Positions 7,967 through 16,864 of a stretch of DNA of 64,000 bases are shown piece after piece. The stretch is taken from assembly GCA_900549745.1 (NCBI GenBank), contig URPJ01000012.1, forward strand, positions 1 through 64,000. The letters run 5' to 3'. The DNA comes from an uncultured Collinsella sp. (GTDB lineage: Bacteria; Actinomycetota; Coriobacteriia; Coriobacteriales; Coriobacteriaceae). The position numbers were made by a program, and so were the translations under genes. Numbering within the stretch: position 1 is the stretch's first letter; each line of letters begins with the position of its first letter. The notes under the pieces were generated by a model, which worked only from the letters and a program-made list of their open reading frames with translations, was not told the DNA's origin and ran no database searches.

Positions 7967-10900
7967 CTAGGCCCGCGGTACGATCGGGCGGTTAACTTTG
8001 GCTAGCATATCAGAAGCGCACGAATCAAGCGCCCAACTCCGGAAAGCCGAGAACTCCATGCGCGAGCGCAAGCCCTCCAAATAGCGGATTGACCTGCTCA
8101 ATTGCACACGGCCGGGGTTTTCGGCCATCGCAATGCGACGGGTGTCATCAAACCCCGAAACGCGACAGAAGCCAAGCTCTTCGAAGATTCCCAGACCGCT
8201 TGCCACCGAGCGCTCGTCAACCGGCGTGCGGGCATCGATGGCAAGGCACATCTGCGCGATGTCGATATCGCTCGCACTAAATGAGTCGGCTCCGGTCTTG
8301 CCGCGGTTGGAGCGCCACATAGTCTGCAGCGCGCGATAGAGCGTGACGAGCTCGTCGCGCTCGGGCGCGTAGCAGTCGAGCAGGCGCTCGTTAATGCGAG
8401 CGTCACGCGACGAATAGAGCAGGTGAATCACGGCAGGTTGCCCGTCGCGACCGGCGCGTCCGCTCATCTGGTTGAACTCAATGCTGCCAAACGGCATGTG
8501 ATAGAGCACGACATGGCGGATATCGGGCAGGTTCACGCCCTCACCAAAGGCAGAGGTCGAAACGATGCAGCTGAGGCTTCCGTCACGAAACGCTTCCTCC
8601 ACGCGGCGACGATCGGAGCGCGCAAGCCCCGCGTTATAGAATGCGATGCGGGTCGCGCAATCGGGTACCCGCTTGCGCAGCGTCTTAGCAAGCGCCACGG
8701 ACTGGTCGCGCGAGTTGACGTAAATGACGGTCTTCTCCCCCGTAGCCACGATTGACACCAGGCGGTTCTCGCGGCTCGCAAGGTCCCGGTCATCCTCGAG
8801 CCGCAAGTTCTCGCGCACCGTCTCGTCGACCACTGTACGGGTAATCGGTAGCACGCGGGCGAGCTCGGCCACAACCGGAGCCGTTGCGGTGGCAGTCGCG
8901 GCCAGAACGACCGGGTCACCCAGGGCCTTGAGGATATCGGGCATGTCGAGATAGGCACTGCGGTCGCCGCCCTTGGCAAGACCGGCATGATGCGCCTCAT
9001 CGATAACGACAAACCCGATACGCCCCGAGCGCGCAAAGCGGTCACGGTGAATAGACAGGAACTCAGGCGTCGTGAGCACGATGCCGGTGCGGCCCGAAGC
9101 CAAGCCGGCAAACACGTCATCGCGCGCCGCCTCCACGGTCTCGCCGGTCAACACGCCCACGCCAATGCCGAGCGCAGCCATCGTCGACGAGAGGTGATAG
9201 GCCTGGTCAGCAACGAGCGCACGCAGCGGATAGACAAAGATGCTCGCACGCCCACGAAGGACCGCCTCGCGCGCGGCGTGCACATGGAAGATGAGCGACT
9301 TGCCACGCCCCGTCCCCATAACAGCCAAAACGCTCTGGTGGTCGGCGAGGGCGTCGAGTGCCTCGACCTGCGCGCGATGTGGCTGGTTCGAGCCGATAAA
9401 GCTATGGATAAGCGAGCGCGTGAGCTCGGTATAAGAAAGCTGGGCGAGCGTCTCGCGTTTACGCGACTCCAGACGCAGGCCAGAATCCGCCGGCTGCACG
9501 CCGCGGCGAAGCTCACATGCCGGATCGTCGATATTGGGCGCCGCGGTATCGCGCACCAAGACATCTTTGATCATGAGCTTGGGCTTCACACGTCCCTGCC
9601 AATGCTCGGCCACTGCCTCGAACACCAGGTCGACGGCGCTATCGCAATTGATGAGCTTATCGATCTGCGGCACGCGGAACATAATGGCCGGCACACTCGC
9701 AGCGCCATCGGTCGCCACGAAGCGCATGTGCTCGCCGGTTTTGCCCACCACGGCGCGATCGCACATTGTCACGCCCTCGGCCGCCAACAGCGGCACCTTG
9801 TTGCCCTGGCCAAACGGCTCAAGACGGGAGATTTGCTCGATGGTCTCGATATTTAGCTCGGAGAGGTCAACGGTGGCGGCAACCTCGTCGGTGTCCTCAA
9901 AGTCCTCGGCGGGAAGCTCGGACAGCACGGCGGAAAGGCGACGGCGGAACTCGTCGAGCTTGGACGCCTCGATGGTCACGCCCACCGCACCCGCATGCCC
10001 GCCGCGACGAATCAGCAGATCCGAGCAGCGCTCGACAGCGTCGAACAGGTTGACCTTGCCCACCGAGCGACCCGAACCGCGAGCGATACCGTCTTCGATC
10101 GAGAACAGCAGCGCCGGCACGTGATAACGGTTGGTCAGGCGGCTCGCTACGATACCCTTGACGCCCTCGTGCCAGCCCTCGCCACCCACGACGATTGCGC
10201 GACCGCCATCATAGGTCTCCTCGACCTTTGCCATGGCATCGCGCGTGAGCTCCGCCTCGATCTCGCGACGCTGACGGTTAATCTCCTCGAGCTCGGCCGC
10301 CAGCGCGCTTGCCTCGATGGGATCGCGGGCAAGCAGCAGGTCGAGCGCCAGCTTGGGATCGGCCATGCGGCCGGCGGCGTTCAAGCGGGGAATGAGCGAA
10401 AACGACAGGCCATCGGCCGTAATACTAGAGAGGTCGGCCTTGGCGAGCGCGGCCAGCGCGATATAGCCGGGGCGGGCGGTCACGCGCATCTGCTGGATGC
10501 CCTCGGCGACCAGCGCGCGGTTCTCGGGCGTCAGCGGCATCATGTCGGACACGGTACCCAGCGCCGCGACCTCGATCAGCGAACGCCAATACGACGGCTT
10601 GCCCAGACGCTCGCCCAGGACCTGCACCAGCTTGAGCGCCACACCGGCACCGGCAAGCTCGCGCGAGGGACCCTCGTCCTCGAGCTTTGGGTCGGTCAGG
10701 GGCACGCCCTGCGGCACCTGGTCGGACGGCTCGTGATGGTCCGTGACCACCAATTCGATCCCCAGGCTCTCCAGATAGGAAACCTCTTCCTTGGCGGCAA
10801 TGCCGTTATCGACGGTCACGATCAGCTGGGGGCGAGCGAGCTCGTTAACGCGGTCGAGTGCCGCGCGCGAAAGACCGTAGCCCTCATCAAAGCGATGCGG

Positions 10901-11251
10901 AATAAACGGCGTGACATCGGCGCCAAACGTGCGCAGCGCCTCGGTCAACAGGCAGGTCGACGTAATGCCGTCAACGTCAAAATCGCCAAAGACTGCAATG
11001 TGCTCGTGGTTGCGAATAGCGCGCTCAACGCGGTCGGCAACGACCGACATGCCCGGGATAATGAGTGGGTCGGCCCAGTCGCGATCGAGCGAAGGCGTCA
11101 AAAACAATTGGCCCTCTTTGATGGAGCCAATGCCGTGCGCGACCATAATGCGCGCCACCAGCCCAGGAATGCCCAGACCAGCCGAAAGTTCCTTTTCGAG
11201 CTCGGGATTTTGCTGAGCGACCGCCCAGCGATGCGTCGTCTTAAGCGATGA
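7967..11251 (-). CDS. recJ: RecJ single-strand exonuclease fused to a RecQ-like helicase
   Basis: A 1094-residue two-part enzyme. Residues about 1-570 are RecJ: DHH phosphoesterase motifs GDFDVDGITST (about 89), VTVDNG, TDHHEPSD (about 171) and RLNAAGRM, then the DHHA1 part with GRSVGKVNLFDAVE and GGHAGAVG, and an OB-fold region. Residues about 620-940 are a RecQ-type SF2 helicase: Walker A MGTGRGKS (about 645), DEAHH (about 751), ATATAT, STSAFGEGVNLP and QMSGRAGRDGQ (about 928). RecJ alone is typically near 570 residues. In recombination repair RecQ unwinds and RecJ digests the 5' end, so the fusion would couple both. There is one continuous frame with no sign of a join error. The ATG at 11251 is preferred over the frame's upstream extension to 11299. 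Confidence 0.93.
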   Translation of the reverse strand, partial: SSLKTTHRWAVAQQNPELEKELSAGLGIPGLVARIMVAHGIGSIKEGQLFLTPSLDRDWADPLIIPGMSVVADRVERAIRNHEHIAVFGDFDVDGITSTCLLTEALRTFGADVTPFIPHRFDEGYGLSRAALDRVNELARPQLIVTVDNGIAAKEEVSYLESLGIELVVTDHHEPSDQVPQGVPLTDPKLEDEGPSRELAGAGVALKLVQVLGERLGKPSYWRSLIEVAALGTVSDMMPLTPENRALVAEGIQQMRVTARPGYIALAALAKADLSSITADGLSFSLIPRLNAAGRMADPKLALDLLLARDPIEASALAAELEEINRQRREIEAELTRDAMAKVEETYDGGRAIVVGGEGWHEGVKGIVASRLTNRYHVPALLFSIEDGIARGSGRSVGKVNLFDAVERCSDLLIRRGGHAGAVGVTIEASKLDEFRRRLSAVLSELPAEDFEDTDEVAATVDLSELNIETIEQISRLEPFGQGNKVPLLAAEGVTMCDRAVVGKTGEHMRFVATDGAASVPAIMFRVPQIDKLINCDSAVDLVFEAVAEHWQGRVKPKLMIKDVLVRDTAAPNIDDPACELRRGVQPADSGLRLESRKRETLAQLSYTELTRSLIHSFIGSNQPHRAQVEALDALADHQSVLAVMGTGRGKSLIFHVHAAREAVLRGRASIFVYPLRALVADQAYHLSSTMAALGIGVGVLTGETVEAARDDVFAGLASGRTGIVLTTPEFLSIHRDRFARSGRIGFVVIDEAHHAGLAKGGDRSAYLDMPDILKALGDPVVLAATATATAPVVAELARVLPITRTVVDETVRENLRLEDDRDLASRENRLVSIVATGEKTVIYVNSRDQSVALAKTLRKRVPDCATRIAFYNAGLARSDRRRVEEAFRDGSLSCIVSTSAFGEGVNLPDIRHVVLYHMPFGSIEFNQMSGRAGRDGQPAVIHLLYSSRDARINERLLDCYAPERDELVTLYRALQTMWRSNRGKTGADSFSASDIDIAQMCLAIDARTPVDERSVASGLGIFEELGFCRVSGFDDTRRIAMAENPGRVQLSRSIRYLEGLRSRMEFSAFRSWALDSCASDMLAKVNRPIVPRA

Positions 11252-11528
11252 CATAGGCACCCACCCCCGATAGGGGCAGGTCGCCGCGATACCTCTCACG
11301 GTTCATAGCGATGAGTCCTCTGTGTATGCCCGCTTCGGCAGGCAGATCTGTTGAACGGATTTATTATACCGTGCAGCGCGGACGCAAAACGCCGCGGTGC
11401 GCCGCGGTTTCGGCAAACGATGGCGGTAATGCCCTCGAAACAATCGAGCGTTTCAGCCGCACGGACACATACGAGCGTCTAGCATATCCATACAAACAAG
11501 TTCGCGGATAAAGGGAGTCGCGGGGCAT

Positions 11529-12527
11529 ATGAAGCAATGGGCTGGACTGGGGAAGTTCCTCGCGGGGCACATGCAGATCATCGTTCCGATTTGTGTGGCG
11601 CTCGGCGTGCTCTTTCCCCAGCAGATCGGCGTTCTCAAGCCCATTGTTCCCGCCCTCTTCGCCTTTATGACGTTTCAGGGTGCGCTCAGCAACACCTTTC
11701 ACCAGGTAGCCGAGGTGTTCCACCGTCCGCTGCACCTGATTCTGGCGTTGTTGGTCTCGGCGGCGCTTATTCCCATCGCGGCCTATGCCATGGGATCGTT
11801 GTTCTTTGGTTCCAACCCCAACCTTGTCTGCGGCATCGTGCTCGAATACAGTGTGCCCGTGGCAGTCACCGCTTTTATGTGGATCAGCATGTTCGGCGGC
11901 AACGGCCCGCTCGCGCTCACCATCATCCTGACGTCCTCGGTCATCTCCCCTGTGACGATTCCGCTTACGCTCAAGCTCCTGCTGGGCGCCACCGTCTCGA
12001 TCGACGTGCCGAGCATGATGCAGAACATGGCCTTTATGATCGCCATCCCCGCTGTGCTCGGCATCGTGATCAACGAGCTCACGCGCGGCTGGGGGCACGA
12101 GAAACTCTCCCCCGCGCTCTCGCCCGCCTGCAAGTTCATGATGATGGGCGTTATCGCCTCCAACTCCACCGCCATGAGCGAGTACGTGCTGCACATGAAC
12201 GCGGTGCGCTTGGAAGTCGCCCTCTTTATTTTGGTCTTCGCCATCAGCGGCTTTGTCGTCGGCATTCTGGTCGCCCGCGCGCTGCATCTGCCATATAGCG
12301 AAACGACCACCATGTGCTTTACCTGCGGCATGCGCAATATCTCTTCGGGCGCCGTCATCGCCACGCAATACTTTCCGGGCGAAGTTGTGTTTCCCGTCAT
12401 GTGTGGAACGTTGTTTCAGCAGGTGCTCGCCTCGCTTATCGGACACTTCTTTGAGCGTCTGACCGGCGAGGAGCGCGCCGCCCAGCGCAAGCGGGTCGAG
12501 GCCGGCCGCGATGCAATGGCGCGCTAA
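11529..12527 (+). CDS. Bile acid:sodium symporter (BASS) family transporter
   Basis: An integral membrane protein of 332 residues with about nine or ten hydrophobic segments. The BASS-fold signature is seen in GMRNISSGAVIATQYFP near the C-terminus, and in the ISPVTIPLTLKLLLG segment. The family imports bile acids, pantothenate, pyruvate or other organic anions with sodium; the substrate here is unknown. It stands alone, divergent from recJ, with AAGGGAG upstream of the ATG. Its end converges on the GalT-like gene. Confidence 0.85.
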   Translation: MKQWAGLGKFLAGHMQIIVPICVALGVLFPQQIGVLKPIVPALFAFMTFQGALSNTFHQVAEVFHRPLHLILALLVSAALIPIAAYAMGSLFFGSNPNLVCGIVLEYSVPVAVTAFMWISMFGGNGPLALTIILTSSVISPVTIPLTLKLLLGATVSIDVPSMMQNMAFMIAIPAVLGIVINELTRGWGHEKLSPALSPACKFMMMGVIASNSTAMSEYVLHMNAVRLEVALFILVFAISGFVVGILVARALHLPYSETTTMCFTCGMRNISSGAVIATQYFPGEVVFPVMCGTLFQQVLASLIGHFFERLTGEERAAQRKRVEAGRDAMAR

Positions 12528-12544
12528 ACCGTCCGCAGTGTGCG

Positions 12545-12570
12545 GGCGCTCACTTTACGATGTGAGCGCC
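12545..12570. terminator. Shared hairpin between convergent genes
   Basis: A perfect nine-base stem GGCGCTCAC/GTGAGCGCC with an eight-base loop that contains the stop codon of the gene at 12555. It lies between two convergent genes and may stop transcription from both sides, although no long T-run follows. Confidence 0.45.
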
Positions 12571-13355
12571 TCCAGATGTGCGCGGAATCGCTCCGCATCG
12601 ACATCGAGCGTGGTCTCAGCATTGACCTGAGCCAGCCGATACCCGACAAAGTAGGGTGAAACCACCCAGCGCGGAAGCGCCTTGGCAATGGTCCGGCCGT
12701 CCATGTGGTAGAAGAACAAGTTGTACGACTCTGCGCGACCACCATGGTGCTCGTTCAGGATATAGCGCAGAGCTACCTGAATCGCATCGGCGAAGAGGTC
12801 CGTCTCGGCTTGGTCTCGCGCGCCATCGCTGGCGGCGATTCCCTGCGGGGCTGAAACATTGACCTCAAAGAACCCCATAATCGGTTCGGTTGAGATGTTG
12901 ACCGCAACCCTTCCCCTCTGCCAAACATCGATGCCTTCAAAGTTGGCTGAGGTCAGCGCCGCATAGCCGTCCTCCTGTTCCAAGCCCACAATCTGCATGT
13001 GTGGATGGACGAGGCTGCCGCCCGAAAGCGGACCCTTGTTCTTGTACATGAGCACGCTTCGATACTGCTGCGAATCGATCATCTGCTGCCAGCAATCCAG
13101 AGCAAACCTCATCACATGGTGGAGTTCATCCGGCTTATAGGTCACCAGGTCGGCATCGTGATCGGCCGACTCGATCAGCACGGTTTGACGGGTGGCGCGC
13201 AGGGTCTTGAACTTATTCTCGAGCCAGATGCAGTCACCGTCGCGCTGGATGATGTTGGTGAGCCCCTCCGTGTTGCAAAAGGGACACGCGGTACCGGGGC
13301 GACGGTTGTCGTCGGGCTTGCCGCTCGCCTGCTGAACATCGAATACCAGCGCCAC
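12555..13355 (-). CDS. GalT/HIT-like protein (DUF4931 type)
   Basis: The 266-residue protein resembles galactose-1-phosphate uridylyltransferases of the HIT superfamily: a CPFC zinc-knuckle (CPFCNTEGL) near residue 25 and the active-site-like HPHMQIVGLEQ near residue 117. It lacks the second GalT half-signature, so it fits the DUF4931 group, whose reaction is not established. It starts with GTG at 13355, eight bases after GGAGG, and this site lies in the end of cutC four bases away, which indicates translational coupling to cutC. Confidence 0.75.
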   Translation of the reverse strand: MALVFDVQQASGKPDDNRRPGTACPFCNTEGLTNIIQRDGDCIWLENKFKTLRATRQTVLIESADHDADLVTYKPDELHHVMRFALDCWQQMIDSQQYRSVLMYKNKGPLSGGSLVHPHMQIVGLEQEDGYAALTSANFEGIDVWQRGRVAVNISTEPIMGFFEVNVSAPQGIAASDGARDQAETDLFADAIQVALRYILNEHHGGRAESYNLFFYHMDGRTIAKALPRWVVSPYFVGYRLAQVNAETTLDVDAERFRAHLEALTS

Positions 13356-13358
13356 GGG

Positions 13359-14036
13359 TTATACCTCCAGCGGCACGATCTTGGTGCCATGGAGCTCGGA
13401 GACGTCTAGCGCCGCCGCGACCGCGTCGCGATTTGCCGTAGTGATGCCGCCGCCGGGAAGGATGGTCAAACGATCACCCGCATACTCGATTAAACGATCC
13501 AGGTGATCGAAATTATCCTCGATCGACGTACCGGCAGCGCCGCCATGCGTGAGGATGCGCGTAACGCCGCAGTCGGCAAGTGTATCAATCGCATCGAGCT
13601 GAGCCTCGGGCGAGAGCTGGTCAAATGCCATGTGGAAGGTGATGTCGATGGGCTCACGCTTACATTCCTCGGTCGCGCAGCCCGCAGCCATCACGAGGGC
13701 GCCAAGCGTAAGTTCGTCGAGCGCCCATCCGCCAGCGCAGGGCTTGCAGCAGCCAAAGACCAAGCCGTCAACGCCGGCGCTTACGGCAAGGCCCAGGTCC
13801 ATCTCCATCATACGCAGCTCGTCCTGGTCGTAGTGAAAGTCGCCGCCACGCGGGCGAATCATGCACATCACCCGTGCATCGTGCTCGTGGACATAGTTGG
13901 TCGTAGCGCTGATAACGCCGGCCGAAGGCGTGGTGCCACCAACGGCAAGGTTGTCGCACAGCTCGATACGCCTTGCACCGGCATCGATAGCCGCCGGCAC
14001 CCGCTCAAAGTTCTCGGCACAAAACTCGTACAGCAT
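13359..14036 (-). CDS. cutC: CutC family protein
   Basis: About 225 residues forming a TIM-barrel-like CutC protein: the start MLYEFCAENFERVPAAIDAGARRIELCDNL, RVMCMIRPRGGDFHY, and ILTHGGAAGTSIED and ILPGGGITTAN near the end are family hallmarks. CutC was named for copper homeostasis, but its biochemical role remains unclear. It is a little shorter than the 248-residue Escherichia coli protein. The open frame runs to 14249, but the ATG at 14036 follows GGGGGT and gives the family N-terminus. It is first in a two-gene unit with the GalT-like gene. Confidence 0.9.
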   Translation of the reverse strand: MLYEFCAENFERVPAAIDAGARRIELCDNLAVGGTTPSAGVISATTNYVHEHDARVMCMIRPRGGDFHYDQDELRMMEMDLGLAVSAGVDGLVFGCCKPCAGGWALDELTLGALVMAAGCATEECKREPIDITFHMAFDQLSPEAQLDAIDTLADCGVTRILTHGGAAGTSIEDNFDHLDRLIEYAGDRLTILPGGGITTANRDAVAAALDVSELHGTKIVPLEV

Positions 14037-14094
14037 AGATAGACCCCCAAAGACAGCAGATGTTTTCCGACGGGCATTGTCACACATCCCCATG

Positions 14095-14163
14095 AAGTTG
14101 CGGTGGAATAGGGACTCTTTTGGCCTCTGGAGCCCGTATTCAGTCCCTATTTCACCGCAACTT
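14095..14163. repeat. Long palindrome with 22-base arms
   Basis: Arms at 14095-14116 and 14142-14163 (AAGTTGCGGTGGAATAGGGA plus two bases, and complement) pair with one mismatch around a 25-base centre. It lies between cutC and livF and runs straight into the livF terminator. No coding function; it looks like a palindromic repeat unit. Confidence 0.75.
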
Positions 14164-14201
14164 AAAAAGGGGCGCTGACTGAGATAGTCAGCGCCCCTTT
14201 T
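14164..14201. terminator. Bidirectional terminator after livF
   Basis: A perfect 12-bp stem GGGGCGCTGACT/AGTCAGCGCCCC around GAGAT, with A-runs before and T-runs after on both strands. It lies one base past the livF stop and closes the liv operon. Confidence 0.9.
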
Positions 14202-14202
14202 G

Positions 14203-14925
14203 TTAGGTGGGGTAGCCTCCGAGGTAGGCTTTGCGGACGTTGTCGTCATGCAGGAGCTCTTGGCCGGTGCCGGTCATGGTGATCTTGCCGGTCTCGAGCA
14301 CGTAACCGCGTGTGGCGATGGAAAGCGCCATCTGCGCGTTTTGCTCGACCAGAAGCACCGTGGTGCCGGCCTTGTGCAGGTCCTCGACAATCTGGAAGAT
14401 CTGTTCGATCAGAATCGGTGCCAGACCCATGGAAGGTTCGTCGAGCATGAGCAGCTTGGGATTACTCATAAGGGCGCGGCCCATAACGAGCATCTGCTGC
14501 TCGCCGCCCGAAAGGGTGCCGGCGACCTGGCGACGGCGCTCCTTCAGGCGCGGGAACTGCTCGTAGACGCGCTCAAGGCCCGGAGCAACCGTGGACTTGG
14601 GCTGCGTGTAGGCGCCCATCTCCAGGTTCTCCTCGACCGTCATCTGCAAAAAGGCGCGACGGCCCTCGGGCACCTGGGCCAGACCCTTACCAACCAGCTT
14701 ATCGGCGGGCGTATGAGTAATGTCCTCGCCCATAAACTTGATGGAGCCGGTCTTGGAGCGCAGCAGGCCCGAGACGGTCTTGAGCGTTGTGGACTTGCCG
14801 GCACCGTTCGCACCGATCAGAGCCACGATCTCGCCCTCGTTGACGTTAAAGGAGATGTCCTTGATGGCGTGGATGGCGCCGTACCAGACGTTGATGTTGT
14901 AGACGGAAAGCATCGGCTCTGCCAT
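14203..14925 (-). CDS. livF: Branched-chain amino acid ABC transporter ATPase LivF
   Basis: A 240-residue ABC ATPase, cytoplasmic, powering Leu/Ile/Val import with LivG and the LivHM pore. Walker A is GANGAGKST (about residue 37), the Q-loop follows, the ABC signature is TLSGGEQQML, Walker B is LLMLDEPSMGLAP, and the switch His is in LVEQNA context. The wording MLSVYNINVWYGAIHAIK and the short length are typical of LivF rather than LivG. It is the last gene of the operon and directly abuts livG. Confidence 0.95.
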   Translation of the reverse strand: MAEPMLSVYNINVWYGAIHAIKDISFNVNEGEIVALIGANGAGKSTTLKTVSGLLRSKTGSIKFMGEDITHTPADKLVGKGLAQVPEGRRAFLQMTVEENLEMGAYTQPKSTVAPGLERVYEQFPRLKERRRQVAGTLSGGEQQMLVMGRALMSNPKLLMLDEPSMGLAPILIEQIFQIVEDLHKAGTTVLLVEQNAQMALSIATRGYVLETGKITMTGTGQELLHDDNVRKAYLGGYPT

Positions 14926-15786
14926 TTAGTTCTCCCCCTTATCCTGCTTGCCCAGATATGCCTCGATAACGGCGTCGTTGTTCTGGATTTCCTCTGCCGT
15001 GCCCTTGGCGATGACCTTACCAAAGTTGAGCACGCAGATACCCTCGCAAATATTCATGACGAGCGACATGTCGTGCTCGATAAGCATGATGGCGATACCA
15101 AAGGTGTCGCGAATCTTAACGATGTTCTCCATGAGTTCCGCGGTCTCGGACGGGTTCATGCCGGCGGCAGGCTCGTCGAGCAGCAGCAGTTTGGGGTTGG
15201 TGGCAAGCGCGCGGACGATCTCCAGACGACGCTGAGCGCCGTAAGGCAGCGATCCGGCCTGCTCGTTTGCCAGATGCTCCATATCAAAGATGGACAGCAG
15301 CTCCATGGCGCGCTCGTGGGCGGCCTTCTCGTGCTTCCAATACGTCGGCAGGCGCAGCACGCCCTCAAAGCCGGAGTAACGCTCCTGGTTATGCAGACCG
15401 ACCTTAACGTTATCCTCCACCGTCATGGTGTTGAACAGGCGAATGTTCTGGAAGGTACGGGCAATACCCATGCGGTTGACCTGATAGACCGACTTGCCCG
15501 AGGTATCCTCTCCGTCGAGCAGGATGGTGCCGTGCGTGGGCTGATACACCTTGGTGAGCAGGTTGAAGACCGTGGTCTTACCGGCACCGTTGGGGCCGAT
15601 CAGACCGGCGATCTCGGTCTTGCCGATAGTCAGGCTAAAGTCGTCGACTGCCTTAAGGCCACCGAACTCAATGCCCAGGTGGATGCACTCGAGTGCAGGG
15701 CGCTCGCCCAGGTCACGATCGGGAACGATGGCGCCAGAAGGATACGGGACCATCTTGCCCTTCTTGAACTCAAATTTACTGGGCAT
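14926..15786 (-). CDS. livG: Branched-chain amino acid ABC transporter ATPase LivG
   Basis: A 286-residue ABC ATPase of the HAAT family. Walker A is GPNGAGKTTVFN, the LivG-type insertion NRMGIARTFQNIRLFN follows, Walker B reads LLLLDEPAAGMNPSET and the H-loop IEHDMSLVM. The start at 15786 follows AAGGAGG by nine bases and overlaps the livM end by 11 bases, so translation is coupled. The frame extends upstream to 15813 without a better site. It is partner of LivF in the heterodimeric ATPase. Confidence 0.95.
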   Translation of the reverse strand: MPSKFEFKKGKMVPYPSGAIVPDRDLGERPALECIHLGIEFGGLKAVDDFSLTIGKTEIAGLIGPNGAGKTTVFNLLTKVYQPTHGTILLDGEDTSGKSVYQVNRMGIARTFQNIRLFNTMTVEDNVKVGLHNQERYSGFEGVLRLPTYWKHEKAAHERAMELLSIFDMEHLANEQAGSLPYGAQRRLEIVRALATNPKLLLLDEPAAGMNPSETAELMENIVKIRDTFGIAIMLIEHDMSLVMNICEGICVLNFGKVIAKGTAEEIQNNDAVIEAYLGKQDKGEN

Positions 15787-16855
15787 CGGCTGCCACCTCC
15801 TTCTTGGAAGCAAAGCGATCCTTAATGCGTGCGAAGAACGCCTTGAGCTGCGGGTTGTTGGTAAAGATCATGACCAGGATCAGCACGATAGCGTAAATGA
15901 GCATACGGTAGTCCGAGAACTGACGGAGCAGCTCGGGAAGCACCGTGAGCAGCGCCGCCGCGATGACGGAGCCGCGCATATTGCCCAGACCGCCCAGGAC
16001 CACGAACACCAGAATGAGGATGGACGTGTTGAAGTCGAACTTGGTGGCGGAGAGCTGCGAGAAGTTACCGCCGAAGAGGGCTCCGGCAGCACCGGCGAGG
16101 GCAGCGGAAACCACGAAGGCGATCATGCGGTACTCGGTGACGGAGATGCCTACGGACTCGGCTGCAATCTTGTTATCGCGCACGGCCATAATGGCACGGC
16201 CGGTACGGCTGCGAACCAGGTTGAGCACGATCACGAGTGCGACCATGACCAGGATGGCACCGGCGAGGAAGGTCGAGTACGTCGACACGCCCGAGGCGCC
16301 CTGGGCGCCCTTGATGATGGCGGTGCCGTCCTCGAGCAGGTGCAGGTCGTCGATCGTAGAGTTGCCCGTGATGTTAAAGATCACGTGCAGGCCGCGGGAA
16401 TCGACGCCCACAATGAGGCAGGTGACGACCTCTTTGATGATCTCGCCAAAAGCCAGGGTCACGATGGCCAGATAGTCGCCGCTCAGGCGCAGGACCGGGA
16501 TGCCGATCAAGAAGCCCAAGATGCCAGCGGCGATAGCGCCGACCACAATGCTGATGATCAGACGCATCGGATCGGACGGAACGGTGCTCTCCAGCGCGAC
16601 GGCAGTGACGATGCCCGTATAGGCACCGACGCTCATAAAGCCCGCGTGGCCCAGCGACAAGTCGCCCGCGATGCCGACGACGAGGTTAAGGGAGATGGCC
16701 ATGACGATATAGGCCGTGATGGGAACCAGCTGACCGGCGATCATGCGCGGGATCATGTGGTTGGACTGCATAAAGAACACGATGGCGAACGCCACAACGC
16801 ACATGGCGTACGTGACAAAGTCGTGACGCGTCTGCTTGTCTTTAAGAAACTTCAT
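15776..16855 (-). CDS. livM: Branched-chain amino acid ABC transporter permease LivM
   Basis: A permease of about 359 residues with eight to ten hydrophobic segments. The family signature GIAGDLSLGHAGFMSVGAYTGI and GIPVLRLSGDYLAIVTLAFGEI and the loop SRTGRAIMAVRDNKIAAESVGI identify LivM. It forms the inner-membrane channel with LivH. The ATG at 16855 has AGGTGA upstream; a GTG at 16864 is possible. It overlaps livG and follows livH closely. Confidence 0.95.
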   Translation of the reverse strand: MKFLKDKQTRHDFVTYAMCVVAFAIVFFMQSNHMIPRMIAGQLVPITAYIVMAISLNLVVGIAGDLSLGHAGFMSVGAYTGIVTAVALESTVPSDPMRLIISIVVGAIAAGILGFLIGIPVLRLSGDYLAIVTLAFGEIIKEVVTCLIVGVDSRGLHVIFNITGNSTIDDLHLLEDGTAIIKGAQGASGVSTYSTFLAGAILVMVALVIVLNLVRSRTGRAIMAVRDNKIAAESVGISVTEYRMIAFVVSAALAGAAGALFGGNFSQLSATKFDFNTSILILVFVVLGGLGNMRGSVIAAALLTVLPELLRQFSDYRMLIYAIVLILVMIFTNNPQLKAFFARIKDRFASKKEVAADAQ

Positions 16856-16864
16856 AACGCTCAC

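Noticed and set aside
6836..8005. 389-codon plus-strand frame over the Rel gene
   Set aside because: Antisense shadow of the Rel HD and synthetase regions.
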